Positions 1 through 8,261 of a stretch of 64,000 bases of DNA are shown in pieces (the first letter of the stretch is position 1; each line of letters opens with the position of its first letter). The position numbers and the translations under genes are program-made. Origin of the DNA: Nonomuraea endophytica (GTDB taxonomy: Bacteria; Actinomycetota; Actinomycetes; Streptosporangiales; Streptosporangiaceae); NCBI RefSeq assembly GCF_014203235.1, contig NZ_JACHIN010000004.1:434001-498000 (forward strand), in the 5' to 3' direction. The notes under the pieces are model-generated. The model ran no database searches, had not been told where the DNA came from, and saw nothing but the letters and a program-made list of their open reading frames with translations.

Positions 1-2053
1 CCTTGTCGAAGCCGTCGAAGTTACGCCACTCGGCGAGGTAGAAGCGGGAGATCTCGCGCGAGCCGTTGTTCACGGTCCAGCCCTGGCCGCTGGTGTTGGT
101 GAACGTGCCGCCGGTGGCCTTCCAGCCGTTCTCGCCGCCCTCGACGTCGTCGCTCCACACGGCGGTGCCGCCGTTGGTGAGCTGGAAGTCGTCGGCGTGC
201 CAGCCGCGCGGGGTGGAGGCCGCGTCGGTGTTGTAGGCCAGGCGCAGCTTGACGGTCTGGCCGGCGAACGGGGTCAGGTTGACGTAGTCGTGCCGCCAGC
301 CGTCGGTGTTGCCGGTGAGGCCGTACTTCTTGTTGCCGAAGGTCTTGAGGTTCTTGTTCGGGTCCGGGTAGTCGTCCGGGGTGGTGACTTCCTGGCCGGC
401 CTCGTTGAAGACCTTCTGCTGGGTCCAGGTGTTGCCGCCGTCGGCGGAGACCTCGACGAAGCCGTAGTCCCAGTCGGCCTCGATCTCGTAGTTGTTCCAC
501 ATCCAGAAGCGCAGGTCGCTTCCGGCGGGCACCTGCACGTCGCGGGTGACCTTGACGTTGGCCCACTCCTGGTCCATGCCGGACCACCAGGCGTTGGTGC
601 CGCTGTGGGCGTCGATCATCTTCAGCGGCTGGCTGGCCAGGTTGACGCGGATGCCGTCGGCGGTGAGCTTGGGCGTGCGCGAGGACTGGCCGACGGTGAC
701 GATCTTGCTGGCGTCACCGGGGTTGAGCGTCTTCGGGTTGGCCCAGCCGAGGACCCACTTGTCCCACAGGCCCATGTGCGTCGGCATCGACTGGAAGATC
801 GGGCCGGAGTGCGAGCCGCTGGACATCAGGTCCCAGAAGTCGACGGCGGAGCTGCCCGCGCCGCTGGTGTCGTACAGGTCGGGCAGGCCGAGGTCGTGGC
901 CGTACTCGTGGGCGAAGACGCCGACGCCGGAGTCCTCGGGCTGCACGATGTAGTTCGAGATCTTCTTGTCGGTGCCGGGCACCTGGTAGCCGCCCGCGAC
1001 CGCGCTGGAGTGCGCCCAGATCGCGTAGGTGCCCTCCTTGCCGCCGTCGGAGGACTTGTCCTTGCCGGCGTGGACGAGCACCAGGTGGTCGATCACGCCG
1101 TCGGGCTCGGCGAAGTTGCCGTCGCCGTCCGCGTCGGAGGTGTCCTCCTGGTCGTACTCGGCCCAGTTGAAGCCGGGCTGCGTCTGCGCCAGGACGTTGA
1201 CCGCGTCGATGGCGAGCTGGCCGGCGCCCAGCGGGTTGTCCGGGTGGCCGGACATGTCCTGGGGAGCGCCACCGCAGGCGGCCGCGCCGTACCACGCCTC
1301 GGAGTGCGGGGCCTTGATCCAGCCGACGGCGGAGCCGGTGACGGAGTAGGCGCCCTTGGACATCTCCTCGTACATCTTCTTCATGGTGTGGCCGGAGATG
1401 TCGATGCCGGCCCGGCCGTCGCGCGGGTCCTTGAGGTCCTTGCGCACGCGCTCGGTGATGCCCTTGTCGGTGTAGAGCATCTTGTTGAAGTGCGCGGGGC
1501 TGAAGTCGGGAACCCAGAAAGAGTTGTTGTCCTTCTGCGGCAGGCTCGCCGGGTCGGGGATGTTGTTGTGGAGCGGTCCGTTCATCTTGGTGCCCGGCGG
1601 CTCCACGACGCAGTCCTCGGGGCCGCTGTCGGGGGTGCGCAGGCGGTTGAAGCCGGAGAAGTCGTCGTTGGCGTTCTCGTTGAACTCCACGAGCAACGTC
1701 AGCAGCTTGGCCGTCTTGGTCTGCTTCGACTTCTTGAAGATCCAGTCGGCGGGGTTGCGGCCGGTTCTGATGGCCTCGTTCTCCCGGGCGGCCAGGACGC
1801 GGCCGGCGACCGGGTTGCCGCTGGTGAACTTCTGGTCGAACTTCTGCGCCGGGGAGAGGCTGCGGGCGGCGGGCGAGCCCGGCGTCGGCGGTTCCTCGAG
1901 GGTCTTCTCCACCCGGGGCGGGGCGTAGTTGATGTAGGCGTCAGCCGCGCTGGGGACATACCTCGCGATAGAGGCGTCCACTGGTGCGACGGCGAGTCCC
2001 GTGGCGATGAGGGTGAGCGCGGGGACTGTGGCTAAGTAGCGTCTGCTTGGCAC
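1..2053 (-). CDS. Secreted M6 family metalloprotease (immune inhibitor A type), C-terminus outside window
   Basis: Secreted zinc endopeptidase of the immune inhibitor A (peptidase M6) family, expected to degrade extracellular proteins. The frame is open from a GTG at 2053 to the window edge (about 684 codons). The first residues (VPSRRYLATVPALTLIATG) form a signal peptide, followed by a propeptide-like stretch. The zinc motif HEYGHDLGLPD starts at residue 382 (codon 908-910), followed by the M6-typical DFWDLMSSGSHSG. The part nearest position 1 would be the C-terminal non-catalytic region, and the stop is not seen. No Shine-Dalgarno precedes the GTG, but a TAGCGT hexamer lies 7 bases upstream, suggesting a leaderless message. 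The family call is firm; the substrate is unknown. Confidence 0.9.
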   Translation of the reverse strand, partial: MPSRRYLATVPALTLIATGLAVAPVDASIARYVPSAADAYINYAPPRVEKTLEEPPTPGSPAARSLSPAQKFDQKFTSGNPVAGRVLAARENEAIRTGRNPADWIFKKSKQTKTAKLLTLLVEFNENANDDFSGFNRLRTPDSGPEDCVVEPPGTKMNGPLHNNIPDPASLPQKDNNSFWVPDFSPAHFNKMLYTDKGITERVRKDLKDPRDGRAGIDISGHTMKKMYEEMSKGAYSVTGSAVGWIKAPHSEAWYGAAACGGAPQDMSGHPDNPLGAGQLAIDAVNVLAQTQPGFNWAEYDQEDTSDADGDGNFAEPDGVIDHLVLVHAGKDKSSDGGKEGTYAIWAHSSAVAGGYQVPGTDKKISNYIVQPEDSGVGVFAHEYGHDLGLPDLYDTSGAGSSAVDFWDLMSSGSHSGPIFQSMPTHMGLWDKWVLGWANPKTLNPGDASKIVTVGQSSRTPKLTADGIRVNLASQPLKMIDAHSGTNAWWSGMDQEWANVKVTRDVQVPAGSDLRFWMWNNYEIEADWDYGFVEVSADGGNTWTQQKVFNEAGQEVTTPDDYPDPNKNLKTFGNKKYGLTGNTDGWRHDYVNLTPFAGQTVKLRLAYNTDAASTPRGWHADDFQLTNGGTAVWSDDVEGGENGWKATGGTFTNTSGQGWTVNNGSREISRFYLAEWRNFDGFDK

Positions 2054-2060
2054 AAAGCGG

Positions 2061-2090
2061 ACGCTAAGCCCAAGGTCAAGTGATCGTAAA
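2061..2090 (-). promoter_or_regulatory. Candidate leaderless promoter of the M6 protease
   Basis: On the minus strand TTTACG (2090-2085) and TAGCGT (2066-2061) are separated by 18 bases, and TAGCGT ends 7 bases before the GTG start. This matches the actinobacterial TANNNT leaderless arrangement and explains the missing ribosome binding site. Pattern only. Confidence 0.4.
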
Positions 2091-2126
2091 GCCCTTTCGG
2101 GAAATGTGATGTATCAGTGGGGAATT

Positions 2127-2474
2127 TCAGAACAGCAGAAGCACGGCTAGAGTGCCGCCCGCAATAGCGCCGCCATAACAGAGCAGCGCGATGAACAGGT
2201 CGAATCTGGCCACGCCCAGAAGTTCCTCACTGGTGTGCCGGATCCGGTGCGCCGCGTGAAACAGGCACAGCACGATGACGGCCACCAGGGCCAGCCGTAC
2301 CGGAAGGGGGTCAAGGAGCGCGGTCAGATGCGTGGTGGACGGCCAGTCGAGCACGCCGAGCGGCATGAGCACCCCGAACAGCAGCACCAGCACCGGCAGC
2401 AGGAGCGCGGCCACCACTCCCCCGCCGCTGAACAGCAGCCACAGATAAGGCTCGGCCGTACGCCGCCGGCTCAT
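2127..2474 (-). CDS. frdD: Fumarate reductase membrane anchor subunit D
   Basis: Small membrane subunit anchoring the FrdAB catalytic dimer and contributing to the quinone site of fumarate reductase. The product is 115 residues with three hydrophobic segments (about 10-38, 55-75, 88-113) and the FrdD-like H-A-A-H-R-I-R-H-T-S-E-E sequence between helices 2 and 3. Length matches the family (about 120 residues). Its ATG overlaps the frdC stop as ATGA, so it is the last gene of a translationally coupled frdABCD series. Two separate short anchors (C and D) favour the fumarate-reductase type over a single diheme SdhC. Confidence 0.85.
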   Translation of the reverse strand: MSRRRTAEPYLWLLFSGGGVVAALLLPVLVLLFGVLMPLGVLDWPSTTHLTALLDPLPVRLALVAVIVLCLFHAAHRIRHTSEELLGVARFDLFIALLCYGGAIAGGTLAVLLLF

Positions 2475-2848
2475 GGCGTCCTCAGCACGAAGTAGGCGAT
2501 GACCGCCGAGATCAGCAGCCAGGCGGAGTGGTTGCCGCCCTGGATCATCCAGGCGGGCAGGCGGTAGCCGTCCAGCCTGATGACGGTGGCGGTGGGGGCC
2601 AGGTTCAGGAACGTCACCGCGTGGAAGGTCGTGGCGGCCAGCGCGACCACGTTGAGCGCGATCACCCACGGCTGCCCGGCGAAGGCGGCCGGGTCGCCGC
2701 CGTTCAGCACGGCGTCGATGACGATCATCAGGAAGACGATCGCCCACGCCACGAACACGCTGGTCAGCTCGCGCGCGACGAACACCGTGTAGTTCCGGTT
2801 GCGCAGGAACCACGCGTGGTCGCGCGGCGGCCGGTACGCCGTCGTCAT
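2471..2848 (-). CDS. frdC: Fumarate reductase membrane anchor subunit C
   Basis: Membrane anchor of fumarate reductase, 125 residues, starting MTTAYRPPRDHAWFLRNRNY. The RNRNYTVFVARELTSVFVAW stretch and the later TFHAVTFLNLAPT motif are characteristic of FrdC; three transmembrane helices follow the family pattern. The ATG overlaps the frdB stop (ATGA) and the stop overlaps the frdD start. A longer upstream reading frame exists but lies inside frdB, so the coupled ATG at 2848 is chosen. Confidence 0.88.
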   Translation of the reverse strand: MTTAYRPPRDHAWFLRNRNYTVFVARELTSVFVAWAIVFLMIVIDAVLNGGDPAAFAGQPWVIALNVVALAATTFHAVTFLNLAPTATVIRLDGYRLPAWMIQGGNHSAWLLISAVIAYFVLRTP

Positions 2849-3792
2849 CGCCTGCTCCAAGGAAGGATGGACCGCATCGCGGCGGTGACCTTGTAGCGCT
2901 GGATCGCCTCGGCCGGATCGACGTGCTTGGGGCAGACCTTGGTGCATTCACCGACGAACGTGCACCCCCACACCGCCTCGTCCAGGTTGAGCATGTCGAA
3001 GCGGTCGCCCATGTCGCGCGAGTCGAGCTCGTAGCGCTGGGCCAGCGCGATCGCCGCCGGGCCGAGGAAGTCGGGGTCGAGCACGTAGACCGGGCAGGCC
3101 GAGTAGCAGAGCATGCAGTTGATGCACATCGAGTACTGCTTGTACGCCTCCAGCTGCGCCGGGGTCTGCGCGTGCTCGGTCGTCAGCGGCAGTTCCTCGC
3201 CTTCCCTGATCAGCCACGGCTTCACGTGCCGCAGCTTGTCGAGGAAGTCGTCGACCTCCACCACCAGGTCGCGGATGATCGGGAAGCCCTTGAGCGGCTC
3301 GATCCTGATCGGCCCGTCGCCGAACTCGGTGAAGAACGTGCCGCAGGTCAGCCGGGGCTCGCCGTTGACGTTCATGCCGCAGGAGCCGCAGATGCCCATC
3401 CGGCACGACCACCGGAACGACAGCGTCCCGTCGAGCTGGTCCTTGATGTAGTTGAGCCCGTCGAGCACCGCCCAGTCGTCCATGAGCGGCACGTCGAAGC
3501 TCTCCAGCACGGGCGCGCTGTCCTGCCCCGGCCGGTATCGGGTGACTTCGAGGGTGATGGTGCGCGTGGTCGTCTGGCGTACCTCGTGGTGTTTCGCCTC
3601 AGTGACGCGTCTGATGGTTCCTTCACCCTCCTCATTCGCTCCGCGGCCGGCTTGCTTCGCGGCGCCGTCCACTCCGCTCACTGCGTCGGGTTCAGTCACG
3701 CGTCTGATGGTTCCTTCACCCTCCTCATTCGCTCCGCGGCCGGCTTGCTTCGCGGCGCCGTCCACTCCGCTCACTGCGTCGGGTTCAGTCAC
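2845..3792 (-). CDS. frdB: Fumarate reductase iron-sulfur subunit with duplicated N-terminal extension
   Basis: Electron-transfer subunit carrying the three Fe-S clusters between FrdA flavin and the membrane quinone. The [2Fe-2S] site is seen in CRMGICGSCGMNVNGEPRLTC, and the C-terminal clusters in CINCMLCYSACP and CTFVGECTKVCPK. The core is about 253 residues, normal for the family, but the reading frame gives 315 because two 31-residue copies (TEPDAVSGVDGAAKQAGRG and on) precede it. The GTG at 3792 overlaps the frdA stop as GTGACTGA and has AAAGGG nine bases upstream. The second copy supplies another GTG (3699) behind a purine-rich GAAGGA, so translation could also begin there. The core function is certain; the extension is unusual. 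Confidence 0.88.
   Translation of the reverse strand: MTEPDAVSGVDGAAKQAGRGANEEGEGTIRRVTEPDAVSGVDGAAKQAGRGANEEGEGTIRRVTEAKHHEVRQTTTRTITLEVTRYRPGQDSAPVLESFDVPLMDDWAVLDGLNYIKDQLDGTLSFRWSCRMGICGSCGMNVNGEPRLTCGTFFTEFGDGPIRIEPLKGFPIIRDLVVEVDDFLDKLRHVKPWLIREGEELPLTTEHAQTPAQLEAYKQYSMCINCMLCYSACPVYVLDPDFLGPAAIALAQRYELDSRDMGDRFDMLNLDEAVWGCTFVGECTKVCPKHVDPAEAIQRYKVTAAMRSILPWSRR
3601..3786. repeat. 93-base in-frame tandem duplication at the 5' end of frdB
   Basis: Two near-perfect 93-base copies (3601-3693 and 3694-3786) followed by a few bases of a third. The 8-base string GTGACTGA (minus strand) stands at the frdA/frdB junction and again at the end of the first minus-strand copy; the last copy ends GTCACTGA, with GTC in place of GTG. 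Each unit is 31 codons, so the frame is kept. It contains GGCGCC, GCCGGC and CCGCGG palindromes and looks like an inserted, then duplicated, small element rather than native frdB sequence. Confidence 0.85.
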
Positions 3793-5518
3793 GGCCGTAA
3801 ACCCTTTCGCCGGGAGGCCAGCGGGTGATCGTCACGGGCAGCAGCCCGACGGACGGCGCGCCGTCGGGGGCGCGGTAGACGAGCGAGTGGGCCAGGAACT
3901 CCCTGTCGTCGCGCGCCTCGTAGTCGGTGCGCTGGTGCGCGCCGCGCGACTCGCGCCGGTTGAGCGCGCAGGCGGCGATCGTCTGCGCCACGTCGAGCAT
4001 CGTGTGCAGTTCCTGCAGGTTGATCAGCTCGGTGTTGAAGGTGGCGCTGGTGTCGTCCATCCGCGCGCCGTCCGCCCGCTCGCGCAGCTCGGCCAGCGTG
4101 TCGACGGCCTTGGCCAGCTCGGCGCCGGTGCGGTAGATCCCGGCCGCGCCCTCCAGCGTGTGCTGCATCCGCTCCCGCAGGTCCGCGATGCGGTCGCCAC
4201 CGTGGTTGCCCTCCCGCGCGCGCTCCAGCCGCCGCCGCTCGTCCTCCCCCTGCGCGTGTACGGCGGGCGGCTCCGCCTGCCGGTGCGCCTGGGCGAAGGC
4301 GGCGGCGGCCGTACCGGCTCTGCGGCCGAAGACGAGGATCTCGGGCAGCGAGTTGGAGCCGAGCCGGTTGGCGCCGTTGATGCTGACGCAGGCGGTCTCA
4401 CCCGCGGCGTACAGGCCGGCGATCGGGGTGGCGCCGTCCAGGTCGGTGTGGACGCCGCCCATCACGTAGTGCACGACCGGGCGGACCGGGATGAGGTCGG
4501 TGGCCGGGTCGAGGTTCTGGTAGCTGCGGCACAGCTCGCGCACGAACGGGATCCTGGCGTCGATCTTGCGTTCGCCCAGGTGGCGCAGGTCGAGGTAGAC
4601 GACGGGGCCGTAGGGCGTCTCGACGGTGCGGCCGCGCCGCTGCTCGTGCACGAACGCCTGTGAGAGGCGGTCGCGCGGGCCCAGCTCCATGCTGCGCAGC
4701 TTCGGCTTCTCCGTCGGCTTTCCCAGGTCGTAGTCCTGCAGGTAGCGGTAGCCGTCCTTGTTGATCAGCCAGCCGCCCTCGGCGCGGGCCGCCTCCGTGA
4801 TGAGGATGCCGGTGAACGGCAGGCCCGTCGGGTGGTACTGGATGAACTCCATGTCCTTCAGCGGCGCCCCGGCCCGGTAGGCCAGGGCCATGCCGTCGCC
4901 GGTCTTGATGGCGGCGTTGGTGGTGAAGGGGAAGACCCGGCCGCAGCCGCCGGTGGCCAGGATGACGGTGCGGGCGGCGATGGTCTCGATGTGCCCGGTC
5001 CTGATCTCGACGGCGACGACGCCGTGGACGCGGCCGTCGTCGACGATCAGCTTGGTGACGTACCACTCGTCGTAGCGCCGGATCTCGCCGTACTTCATCG
5101 TGGTCTGGAACAGGGTGTGGAGCAGGTGGAAGCCGGTCTTGTCGGCGGCGTACCAGGTGCGCTCGCGCTTCATCCCGCCGAACGGCCGCACCGCCACCCG
5201 CCCGTCGGCCTCCCGGCTCCACGGGCAGCCCCAGTGCTCCAGCTGGATCAGCTCCCTGGGCGCCTCGGCCACGAAGGCCTCGACGGCGTCCTGGTCGCAG
5301 AGCCAGTCGCCGCCGGAGACGGTGTCGTAGCAGTGCTCGTCCAGGGAGTCTCCTGCCGCGATCACCCCGGCGGCGCCGCCCTCGGCCGAGACGGTGTGGC
5401 TGCGCATCGGGTAGACCTTCGACACGACCGCCACGCTCAGCTCCGGGTCGGCCTCGGCGACCGCGATGGCCGCGCGGAGCCCGGCGCCGCCCCCTCCGAC
5501 GATGAGCACATCGATCAT
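3785..5518 (-). CDS. frdA: Fumarate reductase / succinate dehydrogenase flavoprotein subunit
   Basis: FAD-bearing catalytic subunit interconverting fumarate and succinate at the cytoplasmic face of the membrane. The 577-residue product begins MIDVLIVGGGGAGLRAAIA (dinucleotide fold) and has RSHTVSAEGG, the histidine that carries covalent FAD, then FIQYHPTGL and HYVMGGVHTD of the active site and a normal C-terminal domain. ATG 5518 is preferred because GGGAAG lies about nine bases upstream; an in-frame GTG at 5527 overlapping the preceding stop is the alternative. It is the first of four overlapping frd genes. Confidence 0.92.
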   Translation of the reverse strand: MIDVLIVGGGGAGLRAAIAVAEADPELSVAVVSKVYPMRSHTVSAEGGAAGVIAAGDSLDEHCYDTVSGGDWLCDQDAVEAFVAEAPRELIQLEHWGCPWSREADGRVAVRPFGGMKRERTWYAADKTGFHLLHTLFQTTMKYGEIRRYDEWYVTKLIVDDGRVHGVVAVEIRTGHIETIAARTVILATGGCGRVFPFTTNAAIKTGDGMALAYRAGAPLKDMEFIQYHPTGLPFTGILITEAARAEGGWLINKDGYRYLQDYDLGKPTEKPKLRSMELGPRDRLSQAFVHEQRRGRTVETPYGPVVYLDLRHLGERKIDARIPFVRELCRSYQNLDPATDLIPVRPVVHYVMGGVHTDLDGATPIAGLYAAGETACVSINGANRLGSNSLPEILVFGRRAGTAAAAFAQAHRQAEPPAVHAQGEDERRRLERAREGNHGGDRIADLRERMQHTLEGAAGIYRTGAELAKAVDTLAELRERADGARMDDTSATFNTELINLQELHTMLDVAQTIAACALNRRESRGAHQRTDYEARDDREFLAHSLVYRAPDGAPSVGLLPVTITRWPPGERVYGRD

Positions 5519-5523
5519 GGGCG

Positions 5524-5757
5524 TCACTTCCCGTGGTCGGGTTCGATGGGGTCCTTCACCCGCTTGCCGTCGTGCCGGATGGCGGACAGATGGATGCTGC
5601 CGTCGTGGTACTCGTGGCGGATCCTGCGGCAGCCGCACTCGAAGAACTGATCCCTGATGACCAGGCCGTAGCCGTCGTCGTCGACGAGGCGCTCACCGCC
5701 AGACCGCTTCCCGCAGGGAGCCTGTTCAGGGGTGAAGGGGATTTTGGTGCCTGTCAT
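5524..5757 (-). CDS. Conserved-looking 77-residue protein between ctaD and frdA
   Basis: I do not recognise a named family. The product is soluble and charged, starts MTGTKIPFTPEQAPCG and contains an aromatic/cysteine patch QFFECGCRRIRHEYHDGSIH, with three cysteines in total and several histidines, so metal or redox binding is conceivable but not shown. GGGAGA precedes the ATG, it lies 66 bases downstream of ctaD, and its stop is 5 bases from the frdA ATG. The tight position between a terminal oxidase subunit and fumarate reductase suggests a role in respiratory complex assembly or regulation, which is inference from context only. Confidence 0.65.
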   Translation of the reverse strand: MTGTKIPFTPEQAPCGKRSGGERLVDDDGYGLVIRDQFFECGCRRIRHEYHDGSIHLSAIRHDGKRVKDPIEPDHGK

Positions 5758-5823
5758 CGCCGATCTCCCTAGAAAGGCGAAATGTCATCTCCACACAAGC
5801 ACCACGAGGACCTCCTGAAAAGG

Positions 5824-7509
5824 TCAGATGTCTCTCTCGGTTTGCGGCTGCTCCACCTGCGGCGGCTGTGCCTGCACCGGCTCGCGGGGATAGTGCAGGT
5901 CGAAGGCGGGGCGCTCGGAGCGGATCGGCGGGATGCTGGTGAAGTTGTGGCGCGGCGGCGGGCAGGACGTCGCCCACTCCAGCGAGTTGCAGTAGCCCCA
6001 CGGGTCGTCGAGGGTGACCTTCGCGCCGTGCCTGGCGGTCTTCCAGACGTTGTAGAGGAACGGCAGCGTCGAGGCGCCGAGCAGGAACGCGCCCACCGAG
6101 GAGATCTCGTTGAGCGTGGTGAAGCCGTCGGCGGCGCCGAAGTCGGCGTAGCGGCGCGGCATCCCGAGCGTCCCCAGCCAGTGCTGGATCAGGAACGTGG
6201 TGTGGAAGCCGATGAACAGCGTCCAGAAGTGCACCTTGCCGAGCCGGTCGTCGAGCATCCGGCCGGTCATCTTCGGCCACCAGAAGTAGAAGCCGGAGAA
6301 CATCGCGAACACCACGGTGCCGAAGACCACGTAGTGGAAGTGGGCGACGACGAAGTAGGTGTCGGAGATGTGGAAGTCGAGCGGCGGCGCGGCCAGGATG
6401 ACGCCGGTCAGCCCGCCGAGCAGGAACGTCACCAGGAACCCGACGGCGAACAGCATCGGCGTCTCGAAGCTGAGATGGCCCCGCCACATCGTGCCGATCC
6501 AGTTGAAGAACTTCACGCCGGTCGGCACCGCGATGAGGAACGTCATGAAGGCGAAGAACGGCAGCAGCACCTGCCCGGTCGGGAACATGTGGTGCGCCCA
6601 CACGGTCATCGACAGCCCGGCGATCGCGATCGTCGCCCCGACCAGCCCCATGTAGCCGAATATCGGCTTACGGCTGAAGACCGGGATGACCTCGGTGATG
6701 ATGCCGAAGAACGGCAGCGCGATGATGTAGACCTCGGGATGGCCGAAGAACCAGAACAGGTGCTGCCAGAGCATCGCCCCGCCGTTCTCCGGCGCGAACA
6801 CCTGGGTGCCGAGCTTGCGGTCCGACTCCAGCACCAGCAGCGCCGCCGCCAGCACCGGGAAGGCCATCAGCACGAGCATGCTGGTCAGCAGCGTGTTCCA
6901 GGTGAACAGCGGCATCCGGAACATCGTCATGCCCGGCGCCCGCATGCCGATGATCGTGGTGATGAAGTTGACCGAGCCGAGGATCGTGCCGAGCCCCGAC
7001 AGCGCAAGGCCCATGATCCACAGATCGCCGCCGAGCCCCGGCGAGTACGTGGCGGTCGACAGCGGCGTGTAGGCGAACCAGCCGAAGTCGGCCGCGCCGC
7101 CCGGCGAGATGAACCCGGCCAGCACCATCAGCCCGCCGAACAGGAACAGCCAGTACGCCACCGCGTTCAGCCGCGGGAACGCCACGTCCGGAGCCCCGAT
7201 CTGCAGCGGCATCACCACGTTGGCGAACCCGGCGAACAACGGCGTCGCGAACAGCAGCAGCATCACCGTGCCGTGGATGGTGAACAGCTGGTTGTACTGC
7301 TGCTGGCTCACCAGCTGCATGCCCGGCTGGGCCAGCTCGGCCCGCATCACCATCGCCATCAGCCCGGCCACGAGGAAGAACACGAACGAGGTGATCAGGT
7401 ACAGGTACCCGATGACCTTGTGGTCGGTGGTCGACATCCAGGAGACGATCACGGTGCCCGTACGGCGGCGCCGTACATGCTCGATAGAGGTCTCGCGGAC
7501 GGTCGTCAC
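5824..7509 (-). CDS. ctaD: Cytochrome c oxidase subunit I (aa3 type)
   Basis: Catalytic heme-copper subunit that reduces oxygen to water and pumps protons. The 561-residue product has the expected ligand motifs in order: IHGTVMLLLFATPL (heme a His), WFFGHPEVYIIALP (CuB His with the cross-linked His-Tyr pair), WAHHMFPTG (CuB His-His), PTGVKFFNW (K-channel Lys) and YFVVAHFHYV (heme a3 and heme a His). Twelve or so hydrophobic segments are visible. GTG 7509 is chosen because GGAGGGAG lies just upstream; the frame continues further 5' but without sense. No ctaC, ctaE or qcr genes are adjacent, so this is either a lone or second ctaD copy placed with frd. Confidence 0.93.
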   Translation of the reverse strand: MTTVRETSIEHVRRRRTGTVIVSWMSTTDHKVIGYLYLITSFVFFLVAGLMAMVMRAELAQPGMQLVSQQQYNQLFTIHGTVMLLLFATPLFAGFANVVMPLQIGAPDVAFPRLNAVAYWLFLFGGLMVLAGFISPGGAADFGWFAYTPLSTATYSPGLGGDLWIMGLALSGLGTILGSVNFITTIIGMRAPGMTMFRMPLFTWNTLLTSMLVLMAFPVLAAALLVLESDRKLGTQVFAPENGGAMLWQHLFWFFGHPEVYIIALPFFGIITEVIPVFSRKPIFGYMGLVGATIAIAGLSMTVWAHHMFPTGQVLLPFFAFMTFLIAVPTGVKFFNWIGTMWRGHLSFETPMLFAVGFLVTFLLGGLTGVILAAPPLDFHISDTYFVVAHFHYVVFGTVVFAMFSGFYFWWPKMTGRMLDDRLGKVHFWTLFIGFHTTFLIQHWLGTLGMPRRYADFGAADGFTTLNEISSVGAFLLGASTLPFLYNVWKTARHGAKVTLDDPWGYCNSLEWATSCPPPRHNFTSIPPIRSERPAFDLHYPREPVQAQPPQVEQPQTERDI

Positions 7510-7611
7510 GGCAGCTCCCTCCGACGCGGTGCCCCCGATGCCCCCATTCCACGCCAACCGCAGCATTGGCGCAATTACCCTTGCGAAGATCGGCTTAAGG
7601 AAGGGTGGACG

Positions 7612-8205
7612 ATGAAGAGGGTCGCGCTGGTGTGCGCCGGGGTCGTGATGGCGGGATTGTTCACGGGGCAGGCGGCGCAGGCGAAGCCGTCCATCCCGAA
7701 GAACTTCCTCCTTTATGAGAAGCAGGCGCGCGCGGACGCGGGCGGCGCGCACTGGATCCTCGTCGAGGGCGGCGCGCACGAGGACGTCTGGAACGCCCAG
7801 TGCCGCCCGGCGAGCCTCAAGGGCTGGTCGGCGCGGCGGGACCTGACCTATGACACCGAGATCGGCGGCGGCGAGAAGACCAACAGGATCCGCGGCGAGC
7901 AGGTGTTCGTGTTCAGCAAGGCGAGCAAGGCGCGGGCGATGATGGCCGGGATGCGCAAGCTGATGAAGGGATGCGCGCAGATCAGGCCGAGCGCGCCGCG
8001 GATCGGCGACGAGGCCGTGGGCGGGGTGCTCAAGGTGAAGGCGAAGGTCCCGCAGACCCAGAAGTTCGTGGCGGTACGGCGGGGCGCGGCGGTGGCCCTC
8101 TACTGGGATCTGGCCAACGCCGCCAAGCCGCTGCGGTCCATGGCGCAGCACGAGCGGGACGCCAGGCGGATGGCGGGCAAGTTGTGCGCGATCGGCGGCT
8201 GCTGA
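7612..8205 (+). CDS. Secreted protein of unknown function, sensor-domain-like
   Basis: A 197-residue exported protein: MKRVALVCAGVVMAGLFTG plus an AQA-K site forms a signal peptide with no lipobox. The mature part contains WNAQCRPASLKG, a run with V-F-V-F-S-K-A-S-K-A-R-A-M-M, KGCAQIRPSAPRIGDEAVGG and a C-terminal Cys. The order of motifs resembles the extracellular PknH-C-like sensor domains common in actinomycetes, but I cannot confirm that family. GGAAGGGTGGA gives a good ribosome binding site. It is transcribed divergently from ctaD. Confidence 0.75.
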   Translation: MKRVALVCAGVVMAGLFTGQAAQAKPSIPKNFLLYEKQARADAGGAHWILVEGGAHEDVWNAQCRPASLKGWSARRDLTYDTEIGGGEKTNRIRGEQVFVFSKASKARAMMAGMRKLMKGCAQIRPSAPRIGDEAVGGVLKVKAKVPQTQKFVAVRRGAAVALYWDLANAAKPLRSMAQHERDARRMAGKLCAIGGC

Positions 8206-8261
8206 CCCGCGCGGGCCCGGCTTCTTCTATCCTTCGTAACGAATCGATCGGAGGAGATCAC

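Noticed and set aside
197..2035. A 612-codon plus-strand open frame
   Set aside because: It is the antisense shadow of the M6 protease; valine/glycine-rich with no motif, while the minus frame has HEYGHDLGLPD and a signal peptide.
3601..3786. CRISPR-like or prophage repeat
   Set aside because: Only two adjacent copies without spacers, in frame within frdB; it is a tandem duplication.
5782..7611. Long plus-strand frame running into the gene at 7612
   Set aside because: His/Arg/Glu-rich shadow of ctaD; the real gene starts at ATG 7612 behind a ribosome site and encodes a signal peptide.
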